From Bradyrhizobium archetypum (lineage in GTDB: Bacteria; Pseudomonadota; Alphaproteobacteria; Rhizobiales; Xanthobacteraceae), in assembly GCF_013114835.1 (NCBI RefSeq), contig NZ_JAAVLW010000003.1:496001-560000 (forward strand): a DNA stretch of 64,000 nt. The letters are read 5' to 3'. Below the pieces are notes generated by a model, which saw nothing but the letters and a program-made list of their open reading frames with translations, was not told the DNA's origin and did not search any database. How positions within the stretch are numbered: the first letter of the stretch is position 1; each line of letters starts with the position of its first letter. Of this stretch, positions 47,131-54,682 are shown in pieces. The position numbers and the translations under genes were made by a program.

Positions 47131-47332
47131 TTTCCGATTGACCTTGATCTCCAGGCGCGCGGCGAACTTGCTCGCAGCGCCGTGTGAACCAGTTCACGTC
47201 GTCGTTGCCGAGCTTGCGGTATCATCGTCATGACACGGAGACGACGCCGCCAGACGGGCGGCACAAGTTCGCGGCCAGGCACCTCCCCCTGGCTCGGGCC
47301 ACCAGCTTCGATTGGTAAGCTGGTCGGACTGA

Positions 47333-47368
47333 TCCGGCGCGTCCCACCTAGCGCGCCGGATTTTTTTT
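47333..47368 (+). terminator. Strong Rho-independent terminator
   Basis: TCCGGCGCG (47333-47341) pairs with CGCGCCGGA (47352-47360), followed by eight T's. It lies 200 bp past the NYN gene. The stem and the GTCCCAC loop are shared with the phyR terminator, so it may be a mobile or duplicated terminator unit. Confidence 0.88.
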
Positions 47369-47387
47369 GGAAGCATTGCGCAAGACA

Positions 47388-47653
47388 ATGAGCGCATTGC
47401 TTGTTGAACTGTGTTCCGCGCCCGCTGTTTCATATCCGCCGGTCTGGCTGCCCGTCGGCGTCATCATCGCGATGGGCTTCTTCTCCGCCTCCAGCACCAT
47501 GGTGAAGACGCACGGCGCGGCATCGCGGTGATGCTCAGCGTTGCCTGCATGCAGACGCTCCCCGGCATCATCGTCGGTGCGTTCGAGCCGCTCGCGAGCG
47601 GCGCGCGGAAGACGCCTATGCGCGCTGTTCGGCACCACGCTGACGTCAAGTGA
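47388..47653 (+). pseudogene. Possible frameshifted small membrane-protein remnant
   Basis: A 47-codon frame from the ATG at 47388 has a membrane-like core (PVWLPVGVIIAMGFFSASST) and stops at 47531. The adjacent frame then continues with good codon use (GIAVMLSVACMQTLPGIIVG, then AFEPLASGARKTPM) to a stop at 47653. One lost or gained base near 47520-47530 would join them into a single short protein. I do not recognise the family, so it could instead be two unrelated short frames. Confidence 0.35.
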
Positions 47654-47696
47654 GGAGATGAAGGCGGCTGGGCGGTCGCGACTAGGCTGACTCGAC

Positions 47697-47900
47697 AAAA
47701 AAGCAGGGCGCGACCGGCATCACCACGGTCGCGCCCTACGTCGCCGGTCAATGGGGCAGGGGGAATAACCGGCTGCCGGGATGACTCCGAGCCCCCCGGA
47801 GTCGTTCCATGGTGCCGCAAATATTTTTGGTACACGGTTAAGTGATCGATAAGCGTCGGACCTACGGCTACTTGCTTCGGGTTGTGTCCGTGATCGCCAT
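47697..47900 (-). ncRNA. Candidate structured small RNA with terminator
   Basis: On the minus strand a 10-bp GC stem (GGGCGCGACC / GGTCGCGCCC, 47706-47736) is followed by TGCTTTTTT, a textbook terminator, yet no minus-strand gene lies upstream. The preceding sequence can form further hairpins: GCCGGT/ACCGGC (47743-47748 with 47768-47773) and GACTCCG/CGGAGTC (47783-47803). This suggests a short untranslated RNA starting somewhere before 47900. The 5' end is unknown. Confidence 0.35.
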
Positions 47901-47921
47901 GGGGCGAGGGACAAAACCGTC

Positions 47922-48323
47922 ATGTCACAGATTTTCAAAGCAATTTTAGCCGTTCTCGCCGTTTTCGCGACATTTGGCGCGGTCCAGCTCGCCTCCGGTC
48001 ATGATCTCACCAGCCGGCTGCAACTCGCCGCGGCCCCGCTGGCAACGGATGTGAACCGCGGCTCCAAGGCCGACCGTGCAGCGCTGCGAGCCGCGCCGGG
48101 CGAGACCGAGACGATTACGATCCGGGCCGTTGGCCTTGAGGACACGTCGGTGGTCGTTCGTGTGCCCGTCGTCAAAGAGGAGGCGCGGAACCGCCCCGCA
48201 CCGCCGCCAGCGGCGCCGGCGGCCAAGCCCGACAAATCGAAGACCGCGATCGCCTGCGAGCCGCCGGTCAGCATGTTGACCGAAGTAGCCAAACTGCTTC
48301 AGCCCGGCCGCTGCGTGACCTGA
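47922..48323 (+). CDS. Hypothetical exported protein
   Basis: This 133-residue protein has an N-terminal signal peptide or anchor (MSQIFKAILAVLAVFATFGA). The body is Ala/Arg/Pro-rich with a low-complexity PAPPPAAPAAKP segment, and two cysteines (ACEPPVS, GRCVT) near the C-terminus could form a disulfide. I do not recognise the family. Codon use is like that of its neighbours. No operon partner is evident. Confidence 0.65.
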   Translation: MSQIFKAILAVLAVFATFGAVQLASGHDLTSRLQLAAAPLATDVNRGSKADRAALRAAPGETETITIRAVGLEDTSVVVRVPVVKEEARNRPAPPPAAPAAKPDKSKTAIACEPPVSMLTEVAKLLQPGRCVT

Positions 48324-48429
48324 TCCGCGCGCGAGCCATCCTATCCGCCTATCCGCCGAGCGATATCTGGCGAGTGGGCAAAGGTCCAATAGCGTCGTGC
48401 CTATCATCTCTCATCGAGCGTGTTTTGCG

Positions 48430-48960
48430 ATGGTGGATACGCTGTCGCTTTGCCAACCCTGCAAATTACTTCTGATTTTCAGAAATCGTGTCAAGCCCGC
48501 AAATCAAAAATATTCCGCTTTCGTTCGCACCCAAATCAGTCGCATAACTCCGCCGGTCTCACCGCAGATGAGGGGCGCTCGCGAACGTCACGAACGCGCG
48601 GTGAGATGCGATGGACGCGGATGGCGCGAGAGACGTTGCGCGCGGTAAGCGTACGGCGAAGTCGTGTGGTTCGGACGCCGCGGTGCTGGCGTTAAGTTGC
48701 GTGGAACTATTCACGCAGCGACGGAGGCAAAAGAGCCGTTCTCCGGGGAGAGCACGAAGTAAGCCGTAAAGCCATTGCGCAGGGAAGGCCGGGATGCTCC
48801 CGCTGTACCTGTATGCTCGTGTGCGTTCTTTTTATGCGCAATTGCACACGAGACCGCGGGTGCGGCGCGCACCCGGTCTTCCCTGCGCCCTCTGATTTTT
48901 CACGGGGGCGGTGAATGAAGCAAATCCTCGGGCGCAACGGCGTTGCGGGAGGATTTCGGC
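48430..48960. repeat. Large interspersed palindrome-rich element (family E)
   Basis: About 530 bp without a credible gene, but with strong structure. GCGCAGGGAAGGCCGGG (48777-48793) faces CCCGGTCTTCCCTGCGC (48872-48888). Inside are CTCGTGTGC / GCACACGAG (48816-48824 with 48844-48852) and CGGGTGC / GCACCCG (near 48857-48875). I remember sequence of this kind (GTAAGCCGTAAAGCCATTGCG and its neighbours) as present in very many copies across Bradyrhizobium genomes, often misannotated as small proteins. Confidence 0.7.
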
Positions 48961-49001
48961 CGTTTGAAATTTGAAGCGAGCGCGCGGCAGATTCGCCTTC
49001 G

Positions 49002-49112
49002 CCCTGCGAACGCAGGGACCCATACGCCGCGGGCTGGCGTAAGCGGCACGCGGGGAGACGGCTTTGCTTCAACGGATTCGAGCGGTGGTTATGGGTCCCT
49101 GCGTTCGCAGGG
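49002..49112. repeat. Intergenic palindromic repeat, family D, copy 2
   Basis: Perfect 21-bp inverted arms at 49002-49022 and 49092-49112 (CCCTGCGAACGCAGGGACCCA and complement), each itself containing a CCCTGCG/CGCAGGG hairpin, flank about 69 bp. The same arm sequence occurs in copy 1 between ureF and ureG. It lies next to the family E element. Confidence 0.88.
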
Positions 49113-49135
49113 ACGACGAGTGGACGGGGTTCGCC

Positions 49136-49582
49136 CTACTCCGCCGGCGCCTCGCCGCTGCTTGCGTTGGCGCGGCTCGCGAGAAATCCCAGCGCCAGCC
49201 CGCCGACTGCGAGAATCGGGATCAATCGCTTGACGCCGATGGCGCGGATCACCTGGATGCCGGTCGCAACCAGCATCGGATCGGACAGCACGGTCTGCGC
49301 GGCAGACTTTGCCGCCTTCGCCGCCTGTGCAGCGCGCGCCTCCATCTGCCTCTTGCGCGCCATGTAGCTGCCGGCTGCGATCAAGGTGACGACGAAGAAG
49401 ATGGCCGCCCCGGTCAGGCAAGCCTGCACAGGGCCGTACCTCTCCAGCACGAACACGAAGGCCGCCGCGCACAGAAACGCCGCCGTGACCAACAACGCAA
49501 TGGCAGCCGCCGCCGCCAGCGAGGTCAGCCGCAGCGTATTGCCGGTCGATTCTTTGAAATCATCGATCAATCGCTGAAACAT
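49136..49582 (-). CDS. Holin-like superfamily membrane protein
   Basis: This 148-residue membrane protein resembles the holin 3_6 family. An N-terminal amphipathic part (MFQRLIDDFKESTGNTLRLT) precedes two helices (ALLVTAAFLCAAAFVFVLE and GAAIFFVVTLIAAGSYMA), a charged Ala-rich linker and a C-terminal hydrophobic segment. GAGG lies 7 bp before the ATG. Such proteins are commonly chromosomal and often next to DUF883 genes, as here. No other phage genes are near, so a prophage role is unlikely. Confidence 0.75.
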   Translation of the reverse strand: MFQRLIDDFKESTGNTLRLTSLAAAAAIALLVTAAFLCAAAFVFVLERYGPVQACLTGAAIFFVVTLIAAGSYMARKRQMEARAAQAAKAAKSAAQTVLSDPMLVATGIQVIRAIGVKRLIPILAVGGLALGFLASRANASSGEAPAE

Positions 49583-49691
49583 GGCCACGCCTCGATCTGA
49601 AAACAGCGTCAACGAAACAAACCGCGACGCGCCACGTTGCGCCACCGCCTGGCGCGCCGCCACGCGCCATTGCTGCCCCCGCCATGCGCCG

Positions 49692-49751
49692 CCTGCGCCA
49701 AATCTGCCTGCGCCAAGTCTACCTGCGGCAAGTCTACCTGCGCCAAGTCAC
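49692..49751. repeat. Four-copy 15-bp tandem repeat over the DUF883 stop codon
   Basis: CCTGCGCCAAGTCTA and close variants occur four times head to tail. The stop codon of the minus-strand DUF883 gene (49734-49736) lies in the third copy, and the repeat covers its last codons. Expansion or contraction would alter the C-terminus or 3' end. Confidence 0.88.
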
Positions 49752-50093
49752 GCCGATCAAAAAGCCGATCCCCAGCGCCAGGGCCACCGTTGCCAGCGGC
49801 CGCTGCGTGATGGCGTCCTCCAGGGTCTCCTCGATCGAGGTGGCCGCGTCATGGGCGGCCTCCATCATGGCGCCGCCGCGCTCCGACATGTCATCGACCG
49901 CCTGTTCGGCATTGGCGCGCGCCTGCCTATAGCCGCGCCGCGCCTGCTTCGTGGCGGTGCCGGCAAAACTGTTCAGCGCGTCGGTGATCTGCTCGGTCAG
50001 GGCTGCAATATCGTTTTTCACGGCGGTTACATCCTTTTGCAGGCGTTCGTAGGTCGCTTTGTCCGTCAGATTTTTTGTTGCGGCATCAGACAT
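49734..50093 (-). CDS. DUF883 family (ElaB/YqjD-like) membrane-anchored protein
   Basis: This 119-residue protein has a long amphipathic, coiled-coil-like N-terminal part (LQKDVTAVKNDIAALTEQIT), an apolipoprotein-like helical middle and a C-terminal membrane anchor (PLATVALALGIGFLIGVTWR). E. coli relatives are tail-anchored ribosome-associated stationary-phase proteins. It lies with a holin-like gene and other stress-type genes, so stress regulation is plausible. The stop is within a tandem repeat. Confidence 0.85.
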   Translation of the reverse strand: MSDAATKNLTDKATYERLQKDVTAVKNDIAALTEQITDALNSFAGTATKQARRGYRQARANAEQAVDDMSERGGAMMEAAHDAATSIEETLEDAITQRPLATVALALGIGFLIGVTWRR

Positions 50094-50159
50094 CGAAAGC
50101 TCCCGGGTACCGAATTTATCTGCGGAACAAACGCTTCGTGGAATGGGAAGTTCCCCGGC

Positions 50160-51317
50160 CTAGTCCTCCGGCAGTTGCGGCGAATCCGGCGGCGCCAGAT
50201 GCTCCTTGACGATCAGTGCGACAATCAGCAGCGGCGAGGACAGGAATGCGCCCATCGGGCCCCACAACCAGGTCCAGAACGCCAGCGCCAAGAAAACCGC
50301 GAGCGCGTTCAGCGCCAGCCGGTGCCCGACGATCGTCGGCGTCAGGAAATGGCCTTCCAGGAAGGTCATCACGCCAAACATCGCGGATGCGAGCAGGCCG
50401 GCGCCAAGCGTCGGAAACGTGACGATGCCGACGATGACCAGGACCGCGAACATGGCCACCGGGCCGATGATCGGAATGAAATTGAGGATCGCGGCCAGCG
50501 CGCCAAGGCTGGCCGGGTTCGGCATGCCGGTGACCGCGCAGATCAGGCCGGTGGCGATGCCGACGCCGACGTTGATCGTGGTCACCATCAACAGGTAACC
50601 GCCGAGATGCTCCTCGATCTCGTTGAGAATTCGCAGCGTCCGCAGCCGCCATTCGCGCTCGCCGAAATTCAGGATAAGGGCGCGGCGCAGGTCGCGCCAG
50701 CTCGCGATGAACAGGATCAGGGTGGCGATGAACAGCAGGAATTCGGCAAAGGTCGGCGACAGGAATTCCAGCGTCGGTTGCACCCAGCCGATCTTGGGCA
50801 GATGCAATGTCGTCAGCGTGCCCGGCCCGCCGAGCGTGCTCTGCAGCTCCTGCCAGAGCGCGAGCGGCCGGTCGAACACGTGCAGCTTCTCACGCAAGAT
50901 CGTCCCCAGCTCCGGAAGCTTGCCGCTCCATTCGATCGCGGGCGAGGCGATCAGGCCGACCATGAAAGCGGCGGCGGCGCTGGCGGCAGCCACGATCAGC
51001 ACGGCGGCAACCGGCCGCGGAATCCGCCAGCGTTCGAGGAAGCTAGCCGCCGGCGACAGCATGGTGCCGATGATGAAGGCCATCGTGACCGGGAGAAAGA
51101 ACGCCTTGGCGAGATAGAGAGCGGCGATGATGCAGATAATCAGCAAGCCGATGAGGGCGATGGCCACCACTTCAGTGCGGCGGATGACCGGCGGCAATTC
51201 GAGTTTGCTGTCGGCGACCGGCGTGCCTTCCCGCTCATGGGCAAGCTGACGTTCACTGGGCAAATGTTTTGTCGGCGGCGGCTTGGCGGGCAAAGGCTTG
51301 CTGGGAATGACGCTCAC
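50160..51317 (-). CDS. AI-2E/PerM family membrane transporter
   Basis: This 385-residue inner-membrane protein has about eight hydrophobic helices, with the motif FIPIIGPVAMFAVLVIVGIV and the tail FWTWLWGPMGAFLSSPLLIV typical of the AI-2E/PerM family. A Pro/Lys-rich cytoplasmic N-terminus precedes the first helix. I chose the GTG at 51317 because GAGGG lies 9 bp upstream; the open frame extends further but overlaps the divergent transpeptidase gene. Members export diverse solutes, and autoinducer-2 transport should not be assumed. Confidence 0.85.
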   Translation of the reverse strand: MSVIPSKPLPAKPPPTKHLPSERQLAHEREGTPVADSKLELPPVIRRTEVVAIALIGLLIICIIAALYLAKAFFLPVTMAFIIGTMLSPAASFLERWRIPRPVAAVLIVAAASAAAAFMVGLIASPAIEWSGKLPELGTILREKLHVFDRPLALWQELQSTLGGPGTLTTLHLPKIGWVQPTLEFLSPTFAEFLLFIATLILFIASWRDLRRALILNFGEREWRLRTLRILNEIEEHLGGYLLMVTTINVGVGIATGLICAVTGMPNPASLGALAAILNFIPIIGPVAMFAVLVIVGIVTFPTLGAGLLASAMFGVMTFLEGHFLTPTIVGHRLALNALAVFLALAFWTWLWGPMGAFLSSPLLIVALIVKEHLAPPDSPQLPED

Positions 51318-51535
51318 AATGATTTTCCCTCGCCCGAAGCGGCGATGACACGGCAATGGCGACGTCGCAAAGCGGACTGCAATCATAACGTGGCGCGCAG
51401 TTTCGGGTTCCAATTGCGCAAGGCGTGCGCCTGTCGTGCGTGGTGCAATGCGTCGGCTGTGGGAACTTTCGGACGTGCAGCCGCGTTTGTCGAAGCAGAG
51501 CATCCTGCGATGCACATTTCCCACGGGGCAGTCCC

Positions 51536-52297
51536 ATGACACAGTCCTCCGATCGCCGGCCTTCGTCGCGCGCGGCAAGCGCGCTCGTTCTGATCAGCGC
51601 GGTCTTGCTGGCGCCGGCAATGCTTGCGAGCGCTGCGAATGCGCAGACGCAGCGCTATGCTTCCATCCAGCCGAGTGCGTATCCCGCCGATGAGGTGATC
51701 GGCTCCGACGAGGGTGCGACGCCTGAGCGGCTTCGCCGCGCTGTCGTCGCCTTTGGCACAGCCGAGGCGCCGGGCACCATCATCATCGATACCGGCAACA
51801 CCACGCTGTATTACGTGCTCGGCCAGGGGCGGGCGATCAGGTACGGCGTCGGCGTCGGCCGCGAAGGCTTTACCTGGTCCGGGGTGCCAACCATCAGCCG
51901 CAAGGCGGAATGGCCGGACTGGTATCCACCCAGCCAGATGATCGCGCGTCAGCCCTATCTGCCGCGCTTCATGGCCGGCGGGCCCGGCAATCCGCTCGGC
52001 GCGCGGGCGATGTATCTCGGCACCAGCCAGTACCGCATCCACGGCACCAACGATCCCTCGACGATCGGAAAATTCGTCTCGTCGGGCTGCATCCGCCTGA
52101 CCAATGAGGACGTTATCGACCTGTTCAACCGGGTCGATGTCGGCACCAAGGTGGTGGTGCTGCCGAAGAATGCGCCGGTCATGGCGCGCGGCGGGGATGG
52201 CAGGACGGCTCGTCCGGTCGGTACGGCGCCTCGCCCGGCCATTGTCGCGCCGTCGGGCCGCCAAGCGATGAACCTTATTGCGCCGCAAGTGAATTGA
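51536..52297 (+). CDS. L,D-transpeptidase (YkuD domain)
   Basis: This 253-residue exported enzyme makes 3-3 peptidoglycan crosslinks or attaches proteins to the wall. A signal peptide at about 1-37 ends SAANAQTQ. The YkuD domain contains IIIDTGNTTLYYVLGQG and the catalytic motif YRIHGTNDPSTIGKFVSSGC then IRL (His...Ser-x-Gly-Cys-x-Arg). A basic/Pro-rich tail follows. I chose the ATG at 51536 for the signal peptide and an upstream GGGG. It is followed closely by a DUF2865 gene. Confidence 0.93.
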   Translation: MTQSSDRRPSSRAASALVLISAVLLAPAMLASAANAQTQRYASIQPSAYPADEVIGSDEGATPERLRRAVVAFGTAEAPGTIIIDTGNTTLYYVLGQGRAIRYGVGVGREGFTWSGVPTISRKAEWPDWYPPSQMIARQPYLPRFMAGGPGNPLGARAMYLGTSQYRIHGTNDPSTIGKFVSSGCIRLTNEDVIDLFNRVDVGTKVVVLPKNAPVMARGGDGRTARPVGTAPRPAIVAPSGRQAMNLIAPQVN

Positions 52298-52327
52298 GCG
52301 ATGCGTTGCGTGGGAAGGAGACGCTCG

Positions 52328-52975
52328 ATGGGGTTGGGAAAACTGGCTGCATGCGGGGCAGTCGCACTGATGTGCGCCTCATTGCTGGCATCGGCCGCGC
52401 AGGCGCAGGACTTTTTCTCGCAACTGTTCGGCGGCTTCGCCCGTCCGCGCCATCAGCCCTATATCCAGATGCCGTTCGCGGGCGACGATGGCCGGGTGTA
52501 CACGCCGCGCGGCGAGGGCCGCGCACGTTATTCCGGCGGAGGCGGCGGCCAAGCGTATTGCGTGCGGACCTGCGATGGACGCTATTTCCCGGTCACGGCC
52601 TCGGACAATGCGAGCCGCGTCGCCTCCTGCAACAAGCTCTGCCCTGCAAGCGAGACGAAGGTGTTCTCCGGCAGCAATATCGACGACGCGACCGCCGACA
52701 ATGGCAAATCCTATTCGGACCTGCCGAACGCGTTCAAATACCGCAACGAACTCGTCAGCGGCTGCACCTGCAACGGCAAGGACCCGGTCGGGCTGGCACA
52801 GGTCAAGATCGAGAACGACCCGACCTTGCGCAAGGGCGACATTGTCGCCGGCGAAAATGGGCTGTTGGTCGCCGGCCGCAGCGGCGACAAGCGCGGCGCC
52901 GAAGTGAATTTCTCGCCGGCGTCAGACAAGGTCCGCGCCAAATATGGCCGCGTGCCTGTTGTGGCGAGGGAGTGA
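52328..52975 (+). CDS. DUF2865 domain-containing exported protein
   Basis: This 215-residue exported protein has a signal peptide at about 1-27 (ending SAAQAQDF) and six cysteines in a conserved pattern: YCVRTCDGRYFPV, CNKLCPASETKVF and SGCTCNGKDP. They probably form disulfides in the periplasm. AGGAG lies 7 bp before the ATG at 52328. The family is common in Bradyrhizobium and has unknown function. It lies 30 bp after the L,D-transpeptidase, so they may be co-transcribed. Confidence 0.85.
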   Translation: MGLGKLAACGAVALMCASLLASAAQAQDFFSQLFGGFARPRHQPYIQMPFAGDDGRVYTPRGEGRARYSGGGGGQAYCVRTCDGRYFPVTASDNASRVASCNKLCPASETKVFSGSNIDDATADNGKSYSDLPNAFKYRNELVSGCTCNGKDPVGLAQVKIENDPTLRKGDIVAGENGLLVAGRSGDKRGAEVNFSPASDKVRAKYGRVPVVARE

Positions 52976-53008
52976 TCGCAGGTCGTCAAGCCCGGGCATG
53001 ACGAGCGG

Positions 53009-53966
53009 TTATGCCGCGCGGATTTTGCCGAGGAACGTGGTTGCCTGATTGCCCAGTTGCTGGCTCTGCGTTTCCAGCGTCTGCGAAGCCTGCTTCACAT
53101 CCTCGGCGGCGGCTGCCGCCGTGTCTGCATCGGCTTTCACGCCGGTGATGTTGTCGGACACGTTCTTGGTGCCCTGCGCCGCAAATTGCGTCGAGCGCGT
53201 GATCTCCTGCGTGGCGGCACCTTGCTGATGCACTGCGGCGGCAATCGCGGTCGCGACCTCGCACCATGCCTTCGAACTCGCCGACATAGCTTTCGATCGC
53301 CTGCTGCCGCGCCATCGCGCCGGCGTTGCGTTCGCGCTCCTGCGCCTCGATCCGGGCTTTGTCGGCGGCCTGCTGCTTGAAGGTCTCGATCGCGCCGGCC
53401 AGCGCGCCGATTTCATCATGGCGCGCGGCGTGGCCGGTATCGACCTGGAGGTCGCCAGCCGCGACCTTCAGCATCGCATCGCGCATGGTGTGCAGCGGTT
53501 TGATGGCACGCCGGGTGACGATCACCATCGCGCCGAACGCAAGCTCCAGCGCGCCGGTCAGCAATACGCGTTGCATCACGAGCGACGTCCGCGCGGTGGA
53601 GTACAGGTGCGCGGCATGCTCAGGAACGAGCGTCTGCTGCTGCGTGAATTCAATGCCGCCCAGCAGACCGAGCGCGTTGCCCATCGCCGGCATTTCGGTG
53701 TCACGGATGTTGCGCAGATACTTTTCGATGTCGGCGTCCATCGGCGCATCGGAATTCAGCAGCCGGTTGGTCGGCGGTCGGTGCGCAGGTTGTGCATCGC
53801 CTTGAAGATGTTCGCGGAGGCATCGGCAATGACCGCAATGCGGCTCGCCGCCTGCAGGCGGCCCCAGGAATCCCAGGCGTTGAGCGAGAATCCGATCACC
53901 ACGCAGAACGAGGTGACGAGGATGACGATTTTCGGCAGCGCGGGATACGGTCAAACGGTTGAACAT
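53009..53966 (-). pseudogene. Degraded methyl-accepting chemotaxis protein
   Basis: This is the remnant of a membrane chemoreceptor. The N-terminus MFNRLTVSRA is soon frameshifted (the intended sequence continues in another frame as IVILVTSFCVVIGFSLNAWD) and shifts back near RLLNSDAPMDADIEKYLRNI. A sensor remnant, membrane helix and HAMP (RAIKPLHTMRDAMLKVAAGD) remain. After FEGMVR nearly all of the signalling hairpin is missing; the frame changes again and continues EVATAIAAAVHQQGAATQEI to LGKIRAA and the stop at 53009. At least three frame lesions plus an internal deletion make it non-functional. Confidence 0.88.
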
Positions 53967-54174
53967 AATGCTCCCCCGAGGCGTCGCGGCCATTTGGAGG
54001 GAAACCGGCAATACTTAGTTCAGCGAGAACCGCGTGGTAATACGAGGATTCATTGAAATGACTGCGATTTTCCGAGCGGCCCCTTTGGTTCCTCGCCGCG
54101 GAACCCGGGGGGCCTGTTCACGTTAACCAAGCACTACCGATGCATTTTTCCCGCCAATGCCGAGGGGGCTCCGC

Positions 54175-54330
54175 ATGCTCGTCAGCGTACTCATCACGTT
54201 TCTGGTCGTTATCCTCGTCCTCTATCTCATCAATCTGCTGCCGCTCGATAGTCGCGCCAAGCAGATCGCCCGCGTCGTCGTGATCATCCTCGGCGTGATC
54301 TCGCTGTTGAGATACATCGCGGTGATTTAG
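54175..54330 (+). CDS. Small two-helix membrane protein (Thivi_2564-like)
   Basis: This 51-residue protein has two hydrophobic helices: MLVSVLITFLVVILVLYLIN, then the hinge LLPLDSRAKQIAR, then VVVIILGVISLLRYIAVI. The pattern, notably the PLD-K-I hinge, matches a family of short membrane proteins I know as Thivi_2564-like. Function is unknown. GAGGGGG lies about 7 bp before the ATG. It is followed by a strong terminator shared with the convergent CsbD gene. Confidence 0.8.
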   Translation: MLVSVLITFLVVILVLYLINLLPLDSRAKQIARVVVIILGVISLLRYIAVI

Positions 54331-54348
54331 CTGCGGTCAGCACGAAAA

Positions 54349-54370
54349 AGCCCCGGCGCAGCCGGGGCTT
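54349..54370. terminator. Bidirectional Rho-independent terminator
   Basis: AGCCCCGGC-GCA-GCCGGGGCT, with A's before and TCTCTT after, lies between the convergent small membrane protein and CsbD genes. Confidence 0.85.
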
Positions 54371-54396
54371 CTCTTGCTCGCAATGCACGGTGCGAG

Positions 54397-54597
54397 CTAT
54401 TTCAAGGTATTGAACCAGTCGTCCACGTCCTTGCGGACTTGGTCCTTGGCAAAGCCGTAGCGCTGCTGCAGCTTGCCTTCGAGCTGTTCGCGGCGGCCCT
54501 CGATGACGTTGAGGTCGTCGTCCGTCAGCTTGCCCCACTTCTCCTTGGCGGAACCCTTGAACTGCTTCCAGTTGCCTTCAACCCTGTTCCAATCCAT
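54397..54597 (-). CDS. CsbD family stress protein
   Basis: This 66-residue hydrophilic helical protein of the CsbD/YjbJ family reads MDWNRVEGNWKQFKGSAKEK, then WGKLTDDDLNVIEGRREQLE and GKLQQRYG. Members are abundant under general stress and stationary phase; molecular function is unknown. I chose the ATG at 54597 because AGGAGG lies 8 bp upstream; an ATG two codons earlier would overlap that site. EcfG control is plausible, but no GGAAC element was confirmed. Confidence 0.9.
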   Translation of the reverse strand: MDWNRVEGNWKQFKGSAKEKWGKLTDDDLNVIEGRREQLEGKLQQRYGFAKDQVRKDVDDWFNTLK

Positions 54598-54682
54598 CGC
54601 CATCTCCTCCTGTTGTTGAGATGACGATCAACAACGATCCGCGCCGGTCGTTCCCAAGGGAACCGCGGCATCATGCCATGGC

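Noticed and set aside
48649..49072. Short open frames within the family E repeat
   Set aside because: They consist of the palindromic repeat itself. Similar frames are often miscalled as hypothetical proteins.
49136..49582. Prophage remnant suggested by the holin-like protein
   Set aside because: No integrase, structural or lysis genes are near. The family is common on chromosomes beside DUF883 genes.
50160..51317. Quorum-sensing autoinducer-2 exporter
   Set aside because: The family name is historical. Nothing in the neighbourhood (no lux or lsr genes) supports AI-2 transport.
49581..51539. 652-codon plus-strand open frame
   Set aside because: It lies antisense to the holin-like, DUF883 and AI-2E genes and reads as Arg/Gln/Asp-rich low-complexity sequence. 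The minus-strand genes have ribosome sites and recognisable families.
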